Positions 49,584 to 58,200 of a stretch of 64,000 nt of DNA are shown here, one piece after another (the stretch's first letter is position 1; every line of letters starts with the position of its first letter). The stretch covers positions 186,001 through 250,000 of the forward strand of contig JADKGB010000001.1 of the NCBI GenBank assembly GCA_016717225.1, given 5' to 3'. A model generated the notes under the pieces. The model saw only the letters and a list, made by a program, of their open reading frames with translations. It had not been told where the DNA came from and made no database searches. The stretch is from Flavobacteriales bacterium (GTDB taxonomy: Bacteria > Bacteroidota > Bacteroidia > Flavobacteriales_F > PHOS-HE28). The position numbers and the translations under genes were made by a program.

Positions 49584-51416
49584 ATGCGCCAGTTCTTCAA
49601 ATTCATGTTCGCCTCGATGATCGGCTTCATCATAGGCTCGGTCATTATCGGTATCATTTTCGCGATCTTTCTGACCATTGCGCTGGGTGGCGCCATCGCC
49701 TCGGCAGGAAGTTCCTTCAATTTCAAAAGCAAGCCTACCAATGTGAAGGACAATACGGTCCTTCATGTGGAATTCGACCAGTCCATTATTGATCGTGGGA
49801 ACAAAGACGACTTGGTACTCGATTTCGGCCCGTTCCAAGATGCACAGCAATTGGGCTTGAACGACATCCTTGCCGATTTCGAAAAGGCGAAGAGCGACGA
49901 CCGTATCAAGGGTGTGTTCCTGGACCTGAGCTACGTGGATGCGCGAATGGCGACCATAAAGGAGATCCGGGACAAGATCATCGAGTTCAAGAAAGAGAGC
50001 GGAAAGCCAGTGATCGCCTATGGGGAGGTATTCACACAAGGGACGTATTACTTGGCCAGCGCTGCTGATGAAGTGTATCTGGTTCCCGAAGGCGACCTCG
50101 ACTTCCGTGGACTGCGGAGCGAGATGATGTTCTTGAAAGGCATGTTCGACAAATTGGGCATCGAGATCCAATTCATCCGTGGCAGCAACAATCAGTTCAA
50201 GAGCTACGGTGAGACGTTCATCTACGATCACATGAGCGATGCAAGCAAGAAGCAGACGACCGAGCTACTCGCAGGTCTATGGGACCAATACCTCACCGCG
50301 ATCGGCGATTCGCGCAAGCTCGATAAGGCCAAGTTGAACAACGTTGCGGATAGCCTGTTGATCCGCCACGCGCCGGACGCCGTTAGCCAAGGCTTCGTGG
50401 ATGGGTTGAAATACCGCGACGAAGTGTTGGCGATCCTGAAAGAAAAAATGGGCCTGCCTGTCGATGAGGACCTACGCACTACGAGCTTGGCCAGTTACAC
50501 CCGGGTTTCTGTGCCAAAGAAGAGCGAAGGTGAAAGTGCTGCCAAGAAAGCCAAAGTGGCTGTGGTCTACGCCCAAGGCGATATCATGAGCGGTGAAAGC
50601 ACCGATGGAAGCATCGGTAGTACCACACTGGCAGAAGCCATTCGGGATGCGCGTGAAGACAGCACCGTTAAGGCGATCGTTTTGCGGGTCAACAGCCCTG
50701 GTGGTAGTGGCTTGGCAAGCGATGTGATCTGGCGCGAGGTGGCGCTGGCGAAAAAAAGCAAGCCGGTAGTCGTAAGCATGGGCGATCTCGCAGCGAGTGG
50801 CGGTTACTATATCAGTTGCGCTGCGGACAAGATCTACGCGCAGCCCAACACGATCACTGGCAGCATTGGTGTTTTCGGCATTATCCCCAACATGCAGGGC
50901 TTCTTCAACGACAAGCTCGGCATCACCTTCGATGGCGTGCAAACGAACAAGTTCGCGGGTATGATGACCACTTCACGCGCGCTCACGGAAGAAGAGAAGA
51001 CGATCATTCAAGGTTACGTGGACAAATTCTACGACACCTTCAAAAGCCGTGTGGCCGAAGGGCGCCACATGACAGAAGCGCAAGTGGACAGCATTGGCCA
51101 AGGCCGCGTATGGACCGGCACGGCGGCGAAAGGTCTTGGCTTGGTTGACGAGATCGGTGGCCTCGAAGCCGCGATCGAAGGTGCTGCCCAATTGGCCAAG
51201 TTGGAAGAAGGCGAATACCGCATACGCGATTACCCCGAGCAAGAAGACATGCTGGAACACCTGATGAAAAGCCTCAGTGGCGATGCGAAAGCATGGGTGC
51301 GCAACGAAGCCTTCGGCGAAGACCTTGAGTTGATGCACCAGTTCGAAGCTGTGCGCAAGGCGCGCGGTTTGATGGGCGTGCAGGCGAGGATGCCTTTCGA
51401 CATGCGGGTGTATTGA
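49584..51416 (+). CDS. sppA: Signal peptide peptidase SppA (67-kDa type)
   Basis: SppA degrades cleaved signal peptides in the inner membrane. The 610-residue protein has one N-terminal helix (MIGFIIGSVIIGIIFAIFLTIALGGAIA) and two tandem SppA domains. The catalytic Ser is in MGDLAASGGYYISCAADKI in the second domain, and the general-base Lys is expected in the first (KKESGKPVIAYGEVFTQGTYYLASAADEV region). Length matches the double-domain type of E. coli. The ATG at 49584 starts directly before the membrane helix. Confidence 0.93.
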   Translation: MRQFFKFMFASMIGFIIGSVIIGIIFAIFLTIALGGAIASAGSSFNFKSKPTNVKDNTVLHVEFDQSIIDRGNKDDLVLDFGPFQDAQQLGLNDILADFEKAKSDDRIKGVFLDLSYVDARMATIKEIRDKIIEFKKESGKPVIAYGEVFTQGTYYLASAADEVYLVPEGDLDFRGLRSEMMFLKGMFDKLGIEIQFIRGSNNQFKSYGETFIYDHMSDASKKQTTELLAGLWDQYLTAIGDSRKLDKAKLNNVADSLLIRHAPDAVSQGFVDGLKYRDEVLAILKEKMGLPVDEDLRTTSLASYTRVSVPKKSEGESAAKKAKVAVVYAQGDIMSGESTDGSIGSTTLAEAIRDAREDSTVKAIVLRVNSPGGSGLASDVIWREVALAKKSKPVVVSMGDLAASGGYYISCAADKIYAQPNTITGSIGVFGIIPNMQGFFNDKLGITFDGVQTNKFAGMMTTSRALTEEEKTIIQGYVDKFYDTFKSRVAEGRHMTEAQVDSIGQGRVWTGTAAKGLGLVDEIGGLEAAIEGAAQLAKLEEGEYRIRDYPEQEDMLEHLMKSLSGDAKAWVRNEAFGEDLELMHQFEAVRKARGLMGVQARMPFDMRVY

Positions 51417-51436
51417 ACTATATACGCCTTGTATCA

Positions 51437-51468
51437 CAAAGGGCCCCCGATCACTCGGAGGCCCTTTG
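51437..51468 (+). terminator. Terminator after sppA
   Basis: A 14-bp stem with one mismatch (CAAAGGGCCCCCGA with TCGGAGGCCCTTTG) closes on TCAC. It begins 20 bp after the stop; CTTT follows. Confidence 0.75.
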
Positions 51469-51581
51469 CTTTACCCTAACGAACCGGAGTTCGTTTACCA
51501 AAACCCGAGTGTTACAACGAGGGGCTATCAAGAAGGGTTACAAAGACTTTTGCGGCCTGTGGCCAAGGGTCGCCGTAAGCC

Positions 51582-52376
51582 TCACTCCACCTCCACGTGA
51601 TATCCTGTGTGGTTCCTTACATTGAACACACGCCCATCCTTCCACAGCAAGTACTGCCCCTTGATGCCGAGCAGAGTCCCCGATATCTCCGGTAATTTCT
51701 CGAACGAAACGCTGGTGATCTTCGGAAGTGTCTCGCGCATGGGGTAGCTCAGTGTTTGCGGCTCTTCAGCCGTAAGCATGTACTCTTTCAATTCTGGAGC
51801 CACGGCCATTACTGCGGCATTACGCGCTACGATCAAGGCTTCCGGATCAGGGGCCACTTGTTGCAGCATCTTCCTCCAATCGGTCTTGTCGGCGAGTGTT
51901 TTTTTCAGGTCCACTTCAATGGCGCCAGCGAGTTGTCGGTAGGGTGTTCGCGCGATCAACACAGCCAATACGGCGCCCTGGTCGATCCAGCGCACAGGGA
52001 TCTGTGTGGCGCGTGTAACACCCACTTTGATCCCACCTGTTTGAGATAGGTAAACGAAATGCTCTGTAACGTGGTGTTCCTTTTCCCAAGCTGGATCTCG
52101 GCCTTCACCCAAATGTGCGCGGCATAGTTCGGGTCGCACGATGCATTCACTTGCCTCCGGTGCGTTCATAAGGCAGGGATAGCATAGTCCTTGTCCATAG
52201 AATTTCTTCACGCGCTTTCCACAACTCATACAGGTACGCGCACCTGTGAACCGGATCGTAAAAGGTTTGCCTATACGCTCGTTCATCGGCACCGTGGAAT
52301 GTCCCAAGTGCAATGCGTATTGTACTTCGCCAGCATCAACACCGGCCAGCATTTTCTTGAGTGGTTCTCCGTCCAT
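51582..52376 (-). CDS. DUF2797 protein (predicted zinc-binding)
   Basis: The 264-residue product matches DUF2797. A zinc-ribbon-like group of four Cys (CMSCGKRVKKFYGQGLCYPC, residues 49-68) lies near the N-terminus and is followed by the family block LGEGRDPAWEKEHHVTEHFVYL and GIKVGVTRATQIPVRWIDQGA. The function is not established. It is divergent from the GH3-family gene, with 132 bp between starts. Confidence 0.87.
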   Translation of the reverse strand: MDGEPLKKMLAGVDAGEVQYALHLGHSTVPMNERIGKPFTIRFTGARTCMSCGKRVKKFYGQGLCYPCLMNAPEASECIVRPELCRAHLGEGRDPAWEKEHHVTEHFVYLSQTGGIKVGVTRATQIPVRWIDQGAVLAVLIARTPYRQLAGAIEVDLKKTLADKTDWRKMLQQVAPDPEALIVARNAAVMAVAPELKEYMLTAEEPQTLSYPMRETLPKITSVSFEKLPEISGTLLGIKGQYLLWKDGRVFNVRNHTGYHVEVE

Positions 52377-52508
52377 CTGACAAAGAACGGGATCATTGAA
52401 GCGATGATAGGCGGCGCCATTGTCTTCGCCATTCCTACAAAACGGCCTTTCATCCCCATCTTAGCCGAACGAACCAACTATCCGTTATCAGCAGGTCTGC
52501 ACCGGTCC

Positions 52509-54020
52509 ATGCCCGTCAACGCCCTTTTCTCCTTCCTGATAAAGAAGCGGTTGCTGCAGATCGAGCTGTTCCGCAACAATCCGCATGAAGCGCAGTTGGA
52601 GGTGTTCCATAAGTTGATCAATGATGCTCGCTACACCGAGTGGGGCAAGGAGCATGGCTATGCGGATATCACTACACCGGATCAATTCCGCCAACGCGTT
52701 CCGTTGCAGGACTACACGCACCTGAAACCCTATGTTGACCGTTTGCGTGCGGGCGAGCAGAACTTGTTGTGGCCAACCGACATCAAGTGGTTCGCCAAGA
52801 GTAGTGGAACAACGAACGCCACGAGCAAATTCATTCCCGTAAGTCGAGAGGCGTTGGAAGATTGCCACTACAAAGGCGGCAAAGACCTGATCGCGCTGCA
52901 CTACGCCCATCGGCCGGATAGTAGACTGTACCAAGGCATGAACATGGTTGTGGGTGGCAGCAGTACGATAGAACAATTACGCTCGGATGCGTACAGCGGG
53001 GATCTCAGTGCGATCATCATCCGCAATTTGCCCATCTGGGTGGAAGTGCGCCGTACGCCGGTGATCGAAACGGCGATGATGGAGAACTGGGAGGAAAAGA
53101 TCGAACGCATGGCGCGCGAGACCATGCGCGAAGATGTTCGGAGTATTGCCGGTGTGCCTTCCTGGACCTTGATCATTCTTCGTCGGATCCTGGAACTCGC
53201 GGGCAAAGATCACATGCACGAAGTCTGGCCGAACCTCGAGCTTTTCATGCATGGTGGTGTGAGTTTTCGACCGTATCGCGAACAGTTCGCACAATTGTTC
53301 CCGGCTTCGGGAATGAATTATTTGGAGAGCTACAACGCGAGCGAAGGATTCTTTGGCATCACCGATGAACGTGGATCGAACGATCTGTTGCTGATGCTCG
53401 ATTACGGCATCTTCTTCGAATTCGTTCCGGTGGAAGAGCTCGACAACGAACAACCAATGACCAAGTGGTTGCACGAGGTGGAAGAGGGAAAACAGTACGC
53501 CATTGTGATCAGCACGAATGCCGGCTTATGGCGATACATGCCAGGCGATACGGTGCGCTTCAGCAGCGTGAAACCTTACCGGATACAAGTGAGCGGAAGA
53601 ACGCGCAGTTTCATCAATGCGTTCGGTGAGGAACTGATCGTGGAGAACGCGGATCGCGGGATCGAGGCGGCATGTGCGGCAACAGGAGCGATAGTAAGCG
53701 AGTACACGGCGGGCCCCGTCTACATGGAGGCAGGAACCCAAGGCGGACACGAATGGGTGATCGAATTCGAACGCCCACCTTCGGACCAGATCGCTTTCAA
53801 TGAGGTTCTCGACCGTCAAATGAGGGAACTGAACAGCGACTATGACGCGAAGCGCCGTGGGAATATGGCCCTTCAACCACCCAGGGTTCATGCAGTATCA
53901 CAAGGCACCTTCTTCCAATGGATGAAAGAGCGTGGTAAGCTGGGCGGTCAGAACAAAGTGCCGCGCTTGTGCAACGATCGCCAGTGGTTGGACCAGTTGT
54001 TGCAAACGGTGAGCGCATGA
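52509..54020 (+). CDS. GH3-family (auxin-responsive GH3-like) acyl-adenylating enzyme
   Basis: The 503-residue product matches the GH3 family, which in plants adenylates a carboxylic acid and transfers it to an amino acid; bacterial members have unknown substrates. The ATP-binding signature reads WFAKSSGTTNATSKFIPVS (residues 97-115). Further blocks are YLESYNASEGFFGI and AGLWRYMPGDTVRF. The ATG at 52509 gives the usual short helical start. The stop overlaps the next ATG by four bases, so the secreted partner gene is translationally coupled. Confidence 0.88.
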   Translation: MPVNALFSFLIKKRLLQIELFRNNPHEAQLEVFHKLINDARYTEWGKEHGYADITTPDQFRQRVPLQDYTHLKPYVDRLRAGEQNLLWPTDIKWFAKSSGTTNATSKFIPVSREALEDCHYKGGKDLIALHYAHRPDSRLYQGMNMVVGGSSTIEQLRSDAYSGDLSAIIIRNLPIWVEVRRTPVIETAMMENWEEKIERMARETMREDVRSIAGVPSWTLIILRRILELAGKDHMHEVWPNLELFMHGGVSFRPYREQFAQLFPASGMNYLESYNASEGFFGITDERGSNDLLLMLDYGIFFEFVPVEELDNEQPMTKWLHEVEEGKQYAIVISTNAGLWRYMPGDTVRFSSVKPYRIQVSGRTRSFINAFGEELIVENADRGIEAACAATGAIVSEYTAGPVYMEAGTQGGHEWVIEFERPPSDQIAFNEVLDRQMRELNSDYDAKRRGNMALQPPRVHAVSQGTFFQWMKERGKLGGQNKVPRLCNDRQWLDQLLQTVSA

Positions 54021-54823
54021 GATCGATCCTCTGGACCATTTGTGTGAGCAGCGCCTTCGGCGTTCTGGCACAACCGCCAGTGACATCTGTGGTGATCAAA
54101 GGCTCCTTCGATCGGTTCACCACGGATGAACTGGGCAATGTTTATGCACTTGAAGGTGATGAACTGCGCTTGTTCGATCCACAGGGGAAAAAGCTCGCGC
54201 GCAACAGTTTGAAAACGTTTGGTACGATCACAAGTATTGATGCGTTCTCATCCCTGAAGCCGATGATCTTTTCTGGTACCCAAGGCATGCTTGCGGTGTT
54301 GGACAATACGCTTGCCGCACAGGGTGATCCAGTGGATCTTACGCGCAATGGATTTCCGCAGGTGACGCTTGCATGCATGAGTGTGCAGAACAGTTTTTGG
54401 TTCTTCGATGAACGGCTATTGGAATTGACCAGGGTTGATGCACAACTGCGGCCATTGGCTGGTACGGGCCGGTTGGATCAACTTCTTGGTGTTACACCCA
54501 AACCGGTATTCATGCAAGAGTTCAACAGCTGGTTGTATGTGTGCGATCGAGAGCAAGGCGTGTTCGTCTTCGACATTTTCGGTGGCTACGCGAAGACCAT
54601 CCCGATAATCGGCGCAACGAGTTTGGAAGTTCGCGATGGACATATCCTATACCTGAAAGATGGGATCTTCCATGCCTACGACCTGAGGACGTTCGATATT
54701 GAACTGCCTATCACGTGGTTGACAGCTTCGAAAGAGATAGGATTGCGCGATGTACGGATCGAGCATGGATCGCTGTATGCGCTTTACCCGGATCGCATCG
54801 TCATTGCACCTGTAGCTCCTTGA
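54017..54823 (+). CDS. Secreted beta-propeller-like protein coupled to the GH3 gene
   Basis: The 268-residue product begins with a signal peptide (MRSILWTICVSSAFGVLAQ). The rest is a series of short blades with DxxGNVYALEGDELRLFDPQGK, then FSGTQGMLAVLDN and GVFVFDIFGGYAKTIPI, typical of a beta-propeller. I recall similar conserved hypothetical proteins in Flavobacteriales. It overlaps the GH3-family gene by four bases. No enzymatic motif was seen. Confidence 0.75.
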   Translation: MRSILWTICVSSAFGVLAQPPVTSVVIKGSFDRFTTDELGNVYALEGDELRLFDPQGKKLARNSLKTFGTITSIDAFSSLKPMIFSGTQGMLAVLDNTLAAQGDPVDLTRNGFPQVTLACMSVQNSFWFFDERLLELTRVDAQLRPLAGTGRLDQLLGVTPKPVFMQEFNSWLYVCDREQGVFVFDIFGGYAKTIPIIGATSLEVRDGHILYLKDGIFHAYDLRTFDIELPITWLTASKEIGLRDVRIEHGSLYALYPDRIVIAPVAP

Positions 54824-54941
54824 CCTCACATCAGGTTGTGTGTCGAAGGTTTCATGTCGTTCTGGTTACATGATCCGCCGTTGACATATTTCACGTCACC
54901 ACGAATTATCCACGATCCCAATTTGCGTGTGCAAGTGCCAA

Positions 54942-54949
54942 TACATTCG
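54942..54949 (+). promoter_or_regulatory. -7 promoter element TACATTCG for the second deoxynucleoside kinase
   Basis: TACATTCG ends 26 bp before the ATG at 54976. A TTTG at 54922-54925 stands 16 bp further upstream, in roughly the place of a -33 element. Confidence 0.55.
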
Positions 54950-54975
54950 CGATCCTTCATAGGAACTCGATCATC

Positions 54976-55644
54976 ATGCATATCGCGATAGCAGGCAACA
55001 TTGGCGCAGGGAAAACCACGCTCACGCAACTTCTGGCCAAGCACTACAAGTGGGACCGCTTGGAGGAAGCGGTTGACAACAATCCTTACCTGTTCGATTT
55101 CTACAAGGACATGTCGCGTTGGAGCTTCAACCTCCAGGTTTTCTTTTTGAACAGTCGTTTTGAGCAATTGCTGGAGATCCGCCGCAGTGGTCGGAACGTG
55201 ATACAGGATAGAACGATCTATGAGGATGCCTACATCTTCGCACCCAATCTGCATGCGATGGGGCTGATGACCACGCGTGATTTCGAGAACTACTTCCGCT
55301 TGTTCCAGAATATGGACAGCTCCATTGTAGCGCCTGACCTGATGATCTACCTGCGCGCGAGCACAGAGAACCTGGTAAGCCAGATCGCCGAACGCGGACG
55401 CGACTACGAGACGAGCATCAGTATCGATTACCTCAAACGCCTCAACGAACGTTACGAAGCGTGGATCAGCACCTACGACAAAGGCAAATTGCTGATCGTG
55501 GATGTCGATGACAACCGATTCCACAAAAGTGCTGAAGACCTTGGCACCATCATCAATGCGATCGATGGCGAAGTGCACGGTCTGTTCCCGACAGAGAGCA
55601 ATGGCAAGGCGGGCAAGCCGGCGTTGGTCAGGAAGAAGAAGTAG
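54976..55644 (+). CDS. Deoxynucleoside kinase (second of two)
   Basis: The 222-residue enzyme has P-loop IAGNIGAGKTTLTQLL, the conserved EEAVDNNPYLFDFYKDM segment with catalytic Glu, and QDRTIYEDAYIFA, where DRT replaces the usual DRS. The lid is IAERGRDYETSI. Similarity to bacterial deoxyadenosine/deoxyguanosine kinases is good; the exact base preference is not determined. It shares the family core with the kinase at 48203-48898 but differs in most other positions. The 3' end overlaps the convergent TrpF-like gene by 17 bp. Confidence 0.9.
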   Translation: MHIAIAGNIGAGKTTLTQLLAKHYKWDRLEEAVDNNPYLFDFYKDMSRWSFNLQVFFLNSRFEQLLEIRRSGRNVIQDRTIYEDAYIFAPNLHAMGLMTTRDFENYFRLFQNMDSSIVAPDLMIYLRASTENLVSQIAERGRDYETSISIDYLKRLNERYEAWISTYDKGKLLIVDVDDNRFHKSAEDLGTIINAIDGEVHGLFPTESNGKAGKPALVRKKK

Positions 55645-56293
55645 TTCGATCCTGTACCGAGCGAAAGAACGCGCTGAGTTTTTCTTGGTCGAGTATTCCA
55701 TTTGTGCGCACTCCACTGCACACGTCCACGCCATAGGGCTGCAAGCGATCTATGGCTTGACGAACATTGGCGCCGTTCAGTCCTCCAGCCAGGAAAACAG
55801 GAACGCTGCTTTGCTCCACAATACGCCGACTGATCGACCAGTCGTGTGTTCGGCCGGTACCTCCAAGCTCCTTCACGCGTAGATCCGGGTTTCCGCTGTC
55901 CAGGAGCAGGTGATCGACGTGTTCTGCCGCTGCCAGCGCTTCGTCAATACATCGCTCATTGCGAACGTGGATCACCTGTACAAGCTTTACGCCGGGCAGG
56001 GCTGTTCGGACTGCGGTGTATGTGCCGGAGGGGACAGCATCAACGATCTGTATCGTCGTGGTCTGCACCCTTGCATGATGGGCAATGATCCCAGCTGCTG
56101 CTGTTTCGCTTGTGAGTAAAAAAGTGTTCGTTGACGGTGGGAATGAGGAGACGATCTCCGCGATCAGATCATCTTCTATCGGTCCCGGTCCACTCGGCAT
56201 TCGACCTACGAGTCCGATCGCGTAGGCTCCATGCTCGATAGCAAGGCGCGCTTCTTCTAGGCTGCTGATGCAACAGATCTTGATCTTGGTCAC
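55628..56293 (-). CDS. Divergent TrpF-like (beta/alpha)8 barrel protein
   Basis: The 221-residue protein is a phosphoribosylanthranilate isomerase (TrpF) family member: KIKICCISSLEEA at the start holds the catalytic Cys, LLLDSG the catalytic Asp, and VFLAGGLNGANV with GVDVCSGVRTNG the phosphate-binding loops. The KICG motif reads KICC, and the SPR loop of true TrpF is replaced by RMPSGPGPI. No other trp gene is nearby. It may be a paralogue with another substrate. The start is a GTG at 56293, with a TTG upstream. Confidence 0.78.
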   Translation of the reverse strand: MTKIKICCISSLEEARLAIEHGAYAIGLVGRMPSGPGPIEDDLIAEIVSSFPPSTNTFLLTSETAAAGIIAHHARVQTTTIQIVDAVPSGTYTAVRTALPGVKLVQVIHVRNERCIDEALAAAEHVDHLLLDSGNPDLRVKELGGTGRTHDWSISRRIVEQSSVPVFLAGGLNGANVRQAIDRLQPYGVDVCSGVRTNGILDQEKLSAFFRSVQDRTTSSS

Positions 56294-56336
56294 AGAGCCT
56301 GAAAGCAAATTCCGGGCGGTAACTCCTGCCGACCGG

Positions 56337-57455
56337 TCAATTCCCGAACATTTCCCTTACCCGCTCGAAGAACCCACGGTCCTTGGCCGTTGGTTTTGGC
56401 TGGAAGCCCGGGCTTTGACGTAGCTTTTCCAGTGCGCCACGTTCCTCCTTGCTCAAGTCTGTAGGCGTCCACACCATCACATGAACGAAGAGATCGCCAA
56501 GGCCATGATGATTAACGCTTGGCAGGCCTTTACCCTTCAGACGGAGCGTGTGGTTGCTCTGCGTTCCGGGTTCCACTTTCACTTTCGCTTTGCCTGAAAC
56601 CAAGGGTACTTCAATGCTCGAGCCAAGTGCCGCGTCGATCACGCTGATAAAGGCTTCGTAATGCAAGTCGTGCCCATCGCGCTTCAGATCGGCATTGGGT
56701 TCCTCCTCGATCACCACGAGCAGATCGCCAGGCACGCCACCAGCTGGGGCGTCGTTGCCCATACCGCTGATGTTGAGCTGCATGCCTTCTTCCACACCGG
56801 CAGGGATCTTCACGCTCACTACCGCTTCCTCCCGCACAAGACCGTGCTCATCACTCCCGGGTGCGCGCTTGCTTACCGTTTGGCCCATACCGCCGCACGT
56901 GGGACAGGTGTTCACTGTTTGCATGTGGCCAATGAAGGTGCTCTGCACACGTGTCACTTGCCCCTGGCCGTTGCAGGTGCGGCATGTGCTGTATTCGCTG
57001 CCTTTTCCGCGAACCAGCTTGTTCAGCTTCAATTGTTTTTCGACACCCTGGGCGATCTCCTCCAACGAGAGCTTCATCCGCACGCGGAGGTTGCTTCCTT
57101 TCACTACCCGCTGGCCACGGCTCCTTTGTCCGAAACCACCGCCACTGAATCCGCCGCCGAAAATGTCGCCGAACTGGGAGAAGATGTCCTCCATGTTCAT
57201 GCCGCCACCCTGGAAACCGCCGCCACCACCACCTGGAGTGTTGTGTCCGAAGCGATCGAAGCGTGCCTTTTTCTCGGGGTCGCTCAAGATCTCGTATGAA
57301 GAAGCAGCCTCTTTGAATTTCTCTTCGGCCGCCTTGTCACCGGGGTTCTTGTCCGGATGATGCTTGATGGCCATCTGGCGATACGCCTTCTTGATCTCGT
57401 CTGCCGTGGCGTTACGGCCAACGCCTAGAACATCGTAAGGGTCACGTTTGCTCAT
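56337..57455 (-). CDS. dnaJ: Chaperone DnaJ with a reduced zinc domain
   Basis: This DnaK co-chaperone has 372 residues. The J domain (residues 4-70) has the HPD motif in IKHHPDKNPGD. A Gly/Phe-rich region follows. The central zinc domain has only two CxxCxGxG motifs (CRTCNGQG and CPTCGGMG); the positions of the first and fourth motifs are occupied by KLVRGKGSE and RAPGSDEHG, so one of the two zinc sites is missing. I recall the same state in other Flavobacteriales. The substrate-binding C-terminal domains are intact. grpE lies 19 bp upstream on the same strand. Confidence 0.94.
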   Translation of the reverse strand: MSKRDPYDVLGVGRNATADEIKKAYRQMAIKHHPDKNPGDKAAEEKFKEAASSYEILSDPEKKARFDRFGHNTPGGGGGGFQGGGMNMEDIFSQFGDIFGGGFSGGGFGQRSRGQRVVKGSNLRVRMKLSLEEIAQGVEKQLKLNKLVRGKGSEYSTCRTCNGQGQVTRVQSTFIGHMQTVNTCPTCGGMGQTVSKRAPGSDEHGLVREEAVVSVKIPAGVEEGMQLNISGMGNDAPAGGVPGDLLVVIEEEPNADLKRDGHDLHYEAFISVIDAALGSSIEVPLVSGKAKVKVEPGTQSNHTLRLKGKGLPSVNHHGLGDLFVHVMVWTPTDLSKEERGALEKLRQSPGFQPKPTAKDRGFFERVREMFGN

Positions 57456-57474
57456 GATCTGCTTGGACCTGCGT

Positions 57475-58086
57475 TTATTCGCCCACGATCACTTTCGCGA
57501 ATCGGATCACCTTGTCGTGCAGGGTGTACCCGTTCTCCACCACATCCACCACTTTTCCTTTCAGGTCGCCGCTTGGTGCAGGCGTGCTGGTGATGGCTTC
57601 ATGCCGATCCACATCGAGCGGTTGTCCTTTTACATCGCTCATGGGCTTTACACCTAGGGCGCCGAAAGTTTGAACCAGTTTCTGGTGGATCAATATGAAA
57701 CCCTGTTTCACCACATTGATATCATCAACCTTCGCATTGTTGGCAATGGCGCGCTCCATATCGTCGAGCACGGGCAACATGTTCTTGAGCGTGTTCTCAC
57801 CTGCGAAATGCATCAGATCGAGGCGTTCTTTGGCGGTGCGCTTTCGGAAATTGTCGAACTCGGCCAACAGACGAAGGTGCTTGTCGTTCAGGCTGGACAA
57901 TTCACGTTTCGCAACTTCAAGTTCATCGAGAGGTTGTGGTTCCGAATCGCGAACAGCATGCTCACTGGCAGCCTCGCTGGCGTGCAGGAATTCTCGTTCT
58001 TCGGGTGTTGAAGGGACTTGCTCAACTGGCCATGAGGCCGTTGCTTCTTTGGATCCTGACATGGCTTTGGGCTTCTTTCTGAACAT
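57475..58086 (-). CDS. grpE: Nucleotide exchange factor GrpE
   Basis: GrpE drives ADP release from DnaK. The 203-residue protein has an acidic disordered N-terminus, the long dimer helix (LRLLAEFDNFRKRTAKER), and the C-terminal beta domain with PSGDLKGKVVDVVENGYTLHDKVIRFAKVIVGE (the conserved VxxGYxLxxRVIRxAxVxV block in shortened words). The ATG at 58086 (MFRKK) was chosen over a GTG four codons earlier. It precedes dnaJ by 19 bp. dnaK is not in the window. Confidence 0.93.
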   Translation of the reverse strand: MFRKKPKAMSGSKEATASWPVEQVPSTPEEREFLHASEAASEHAVRDSEPQPLDELEVAKRELSSLNDKHLRLLAEFDNFRKRTAKERLDLMHFAGENTLKNMLPVLDDMERAIANNAKVDDINVVKQGFILIHQKLVQTFGALGVKPMSDVKGQPLDVDRHEAITSTPAPSGDLKGKVVDVVENGYTLHDKVIRFAKVIVGE

Positions 58087-58200
58087 GGTCCAACTCACTA
58101 GAGTTTAGGGTTGGCTAATGAGGGCCGCGAAGATCGATCTTTATGCCACGCGCACGATCGGGACAGATCGGCAGGGAAGGGTTGGAAAGTCATGCCGCTA

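Noticed and set aside
48879..50231. A 450-codon minus-strand frame of which folK is the end
   Set aside because: Only the last 155 codons match FolK. The rest is antisense to sppA and shows no family similarity.
52191..52508. A 106-codon N-terminal extension of the GH3-family gene
   Set aside because: It is antisense to the DUF2797 gene and has no similarity; the family start fits the ATG at 52509.
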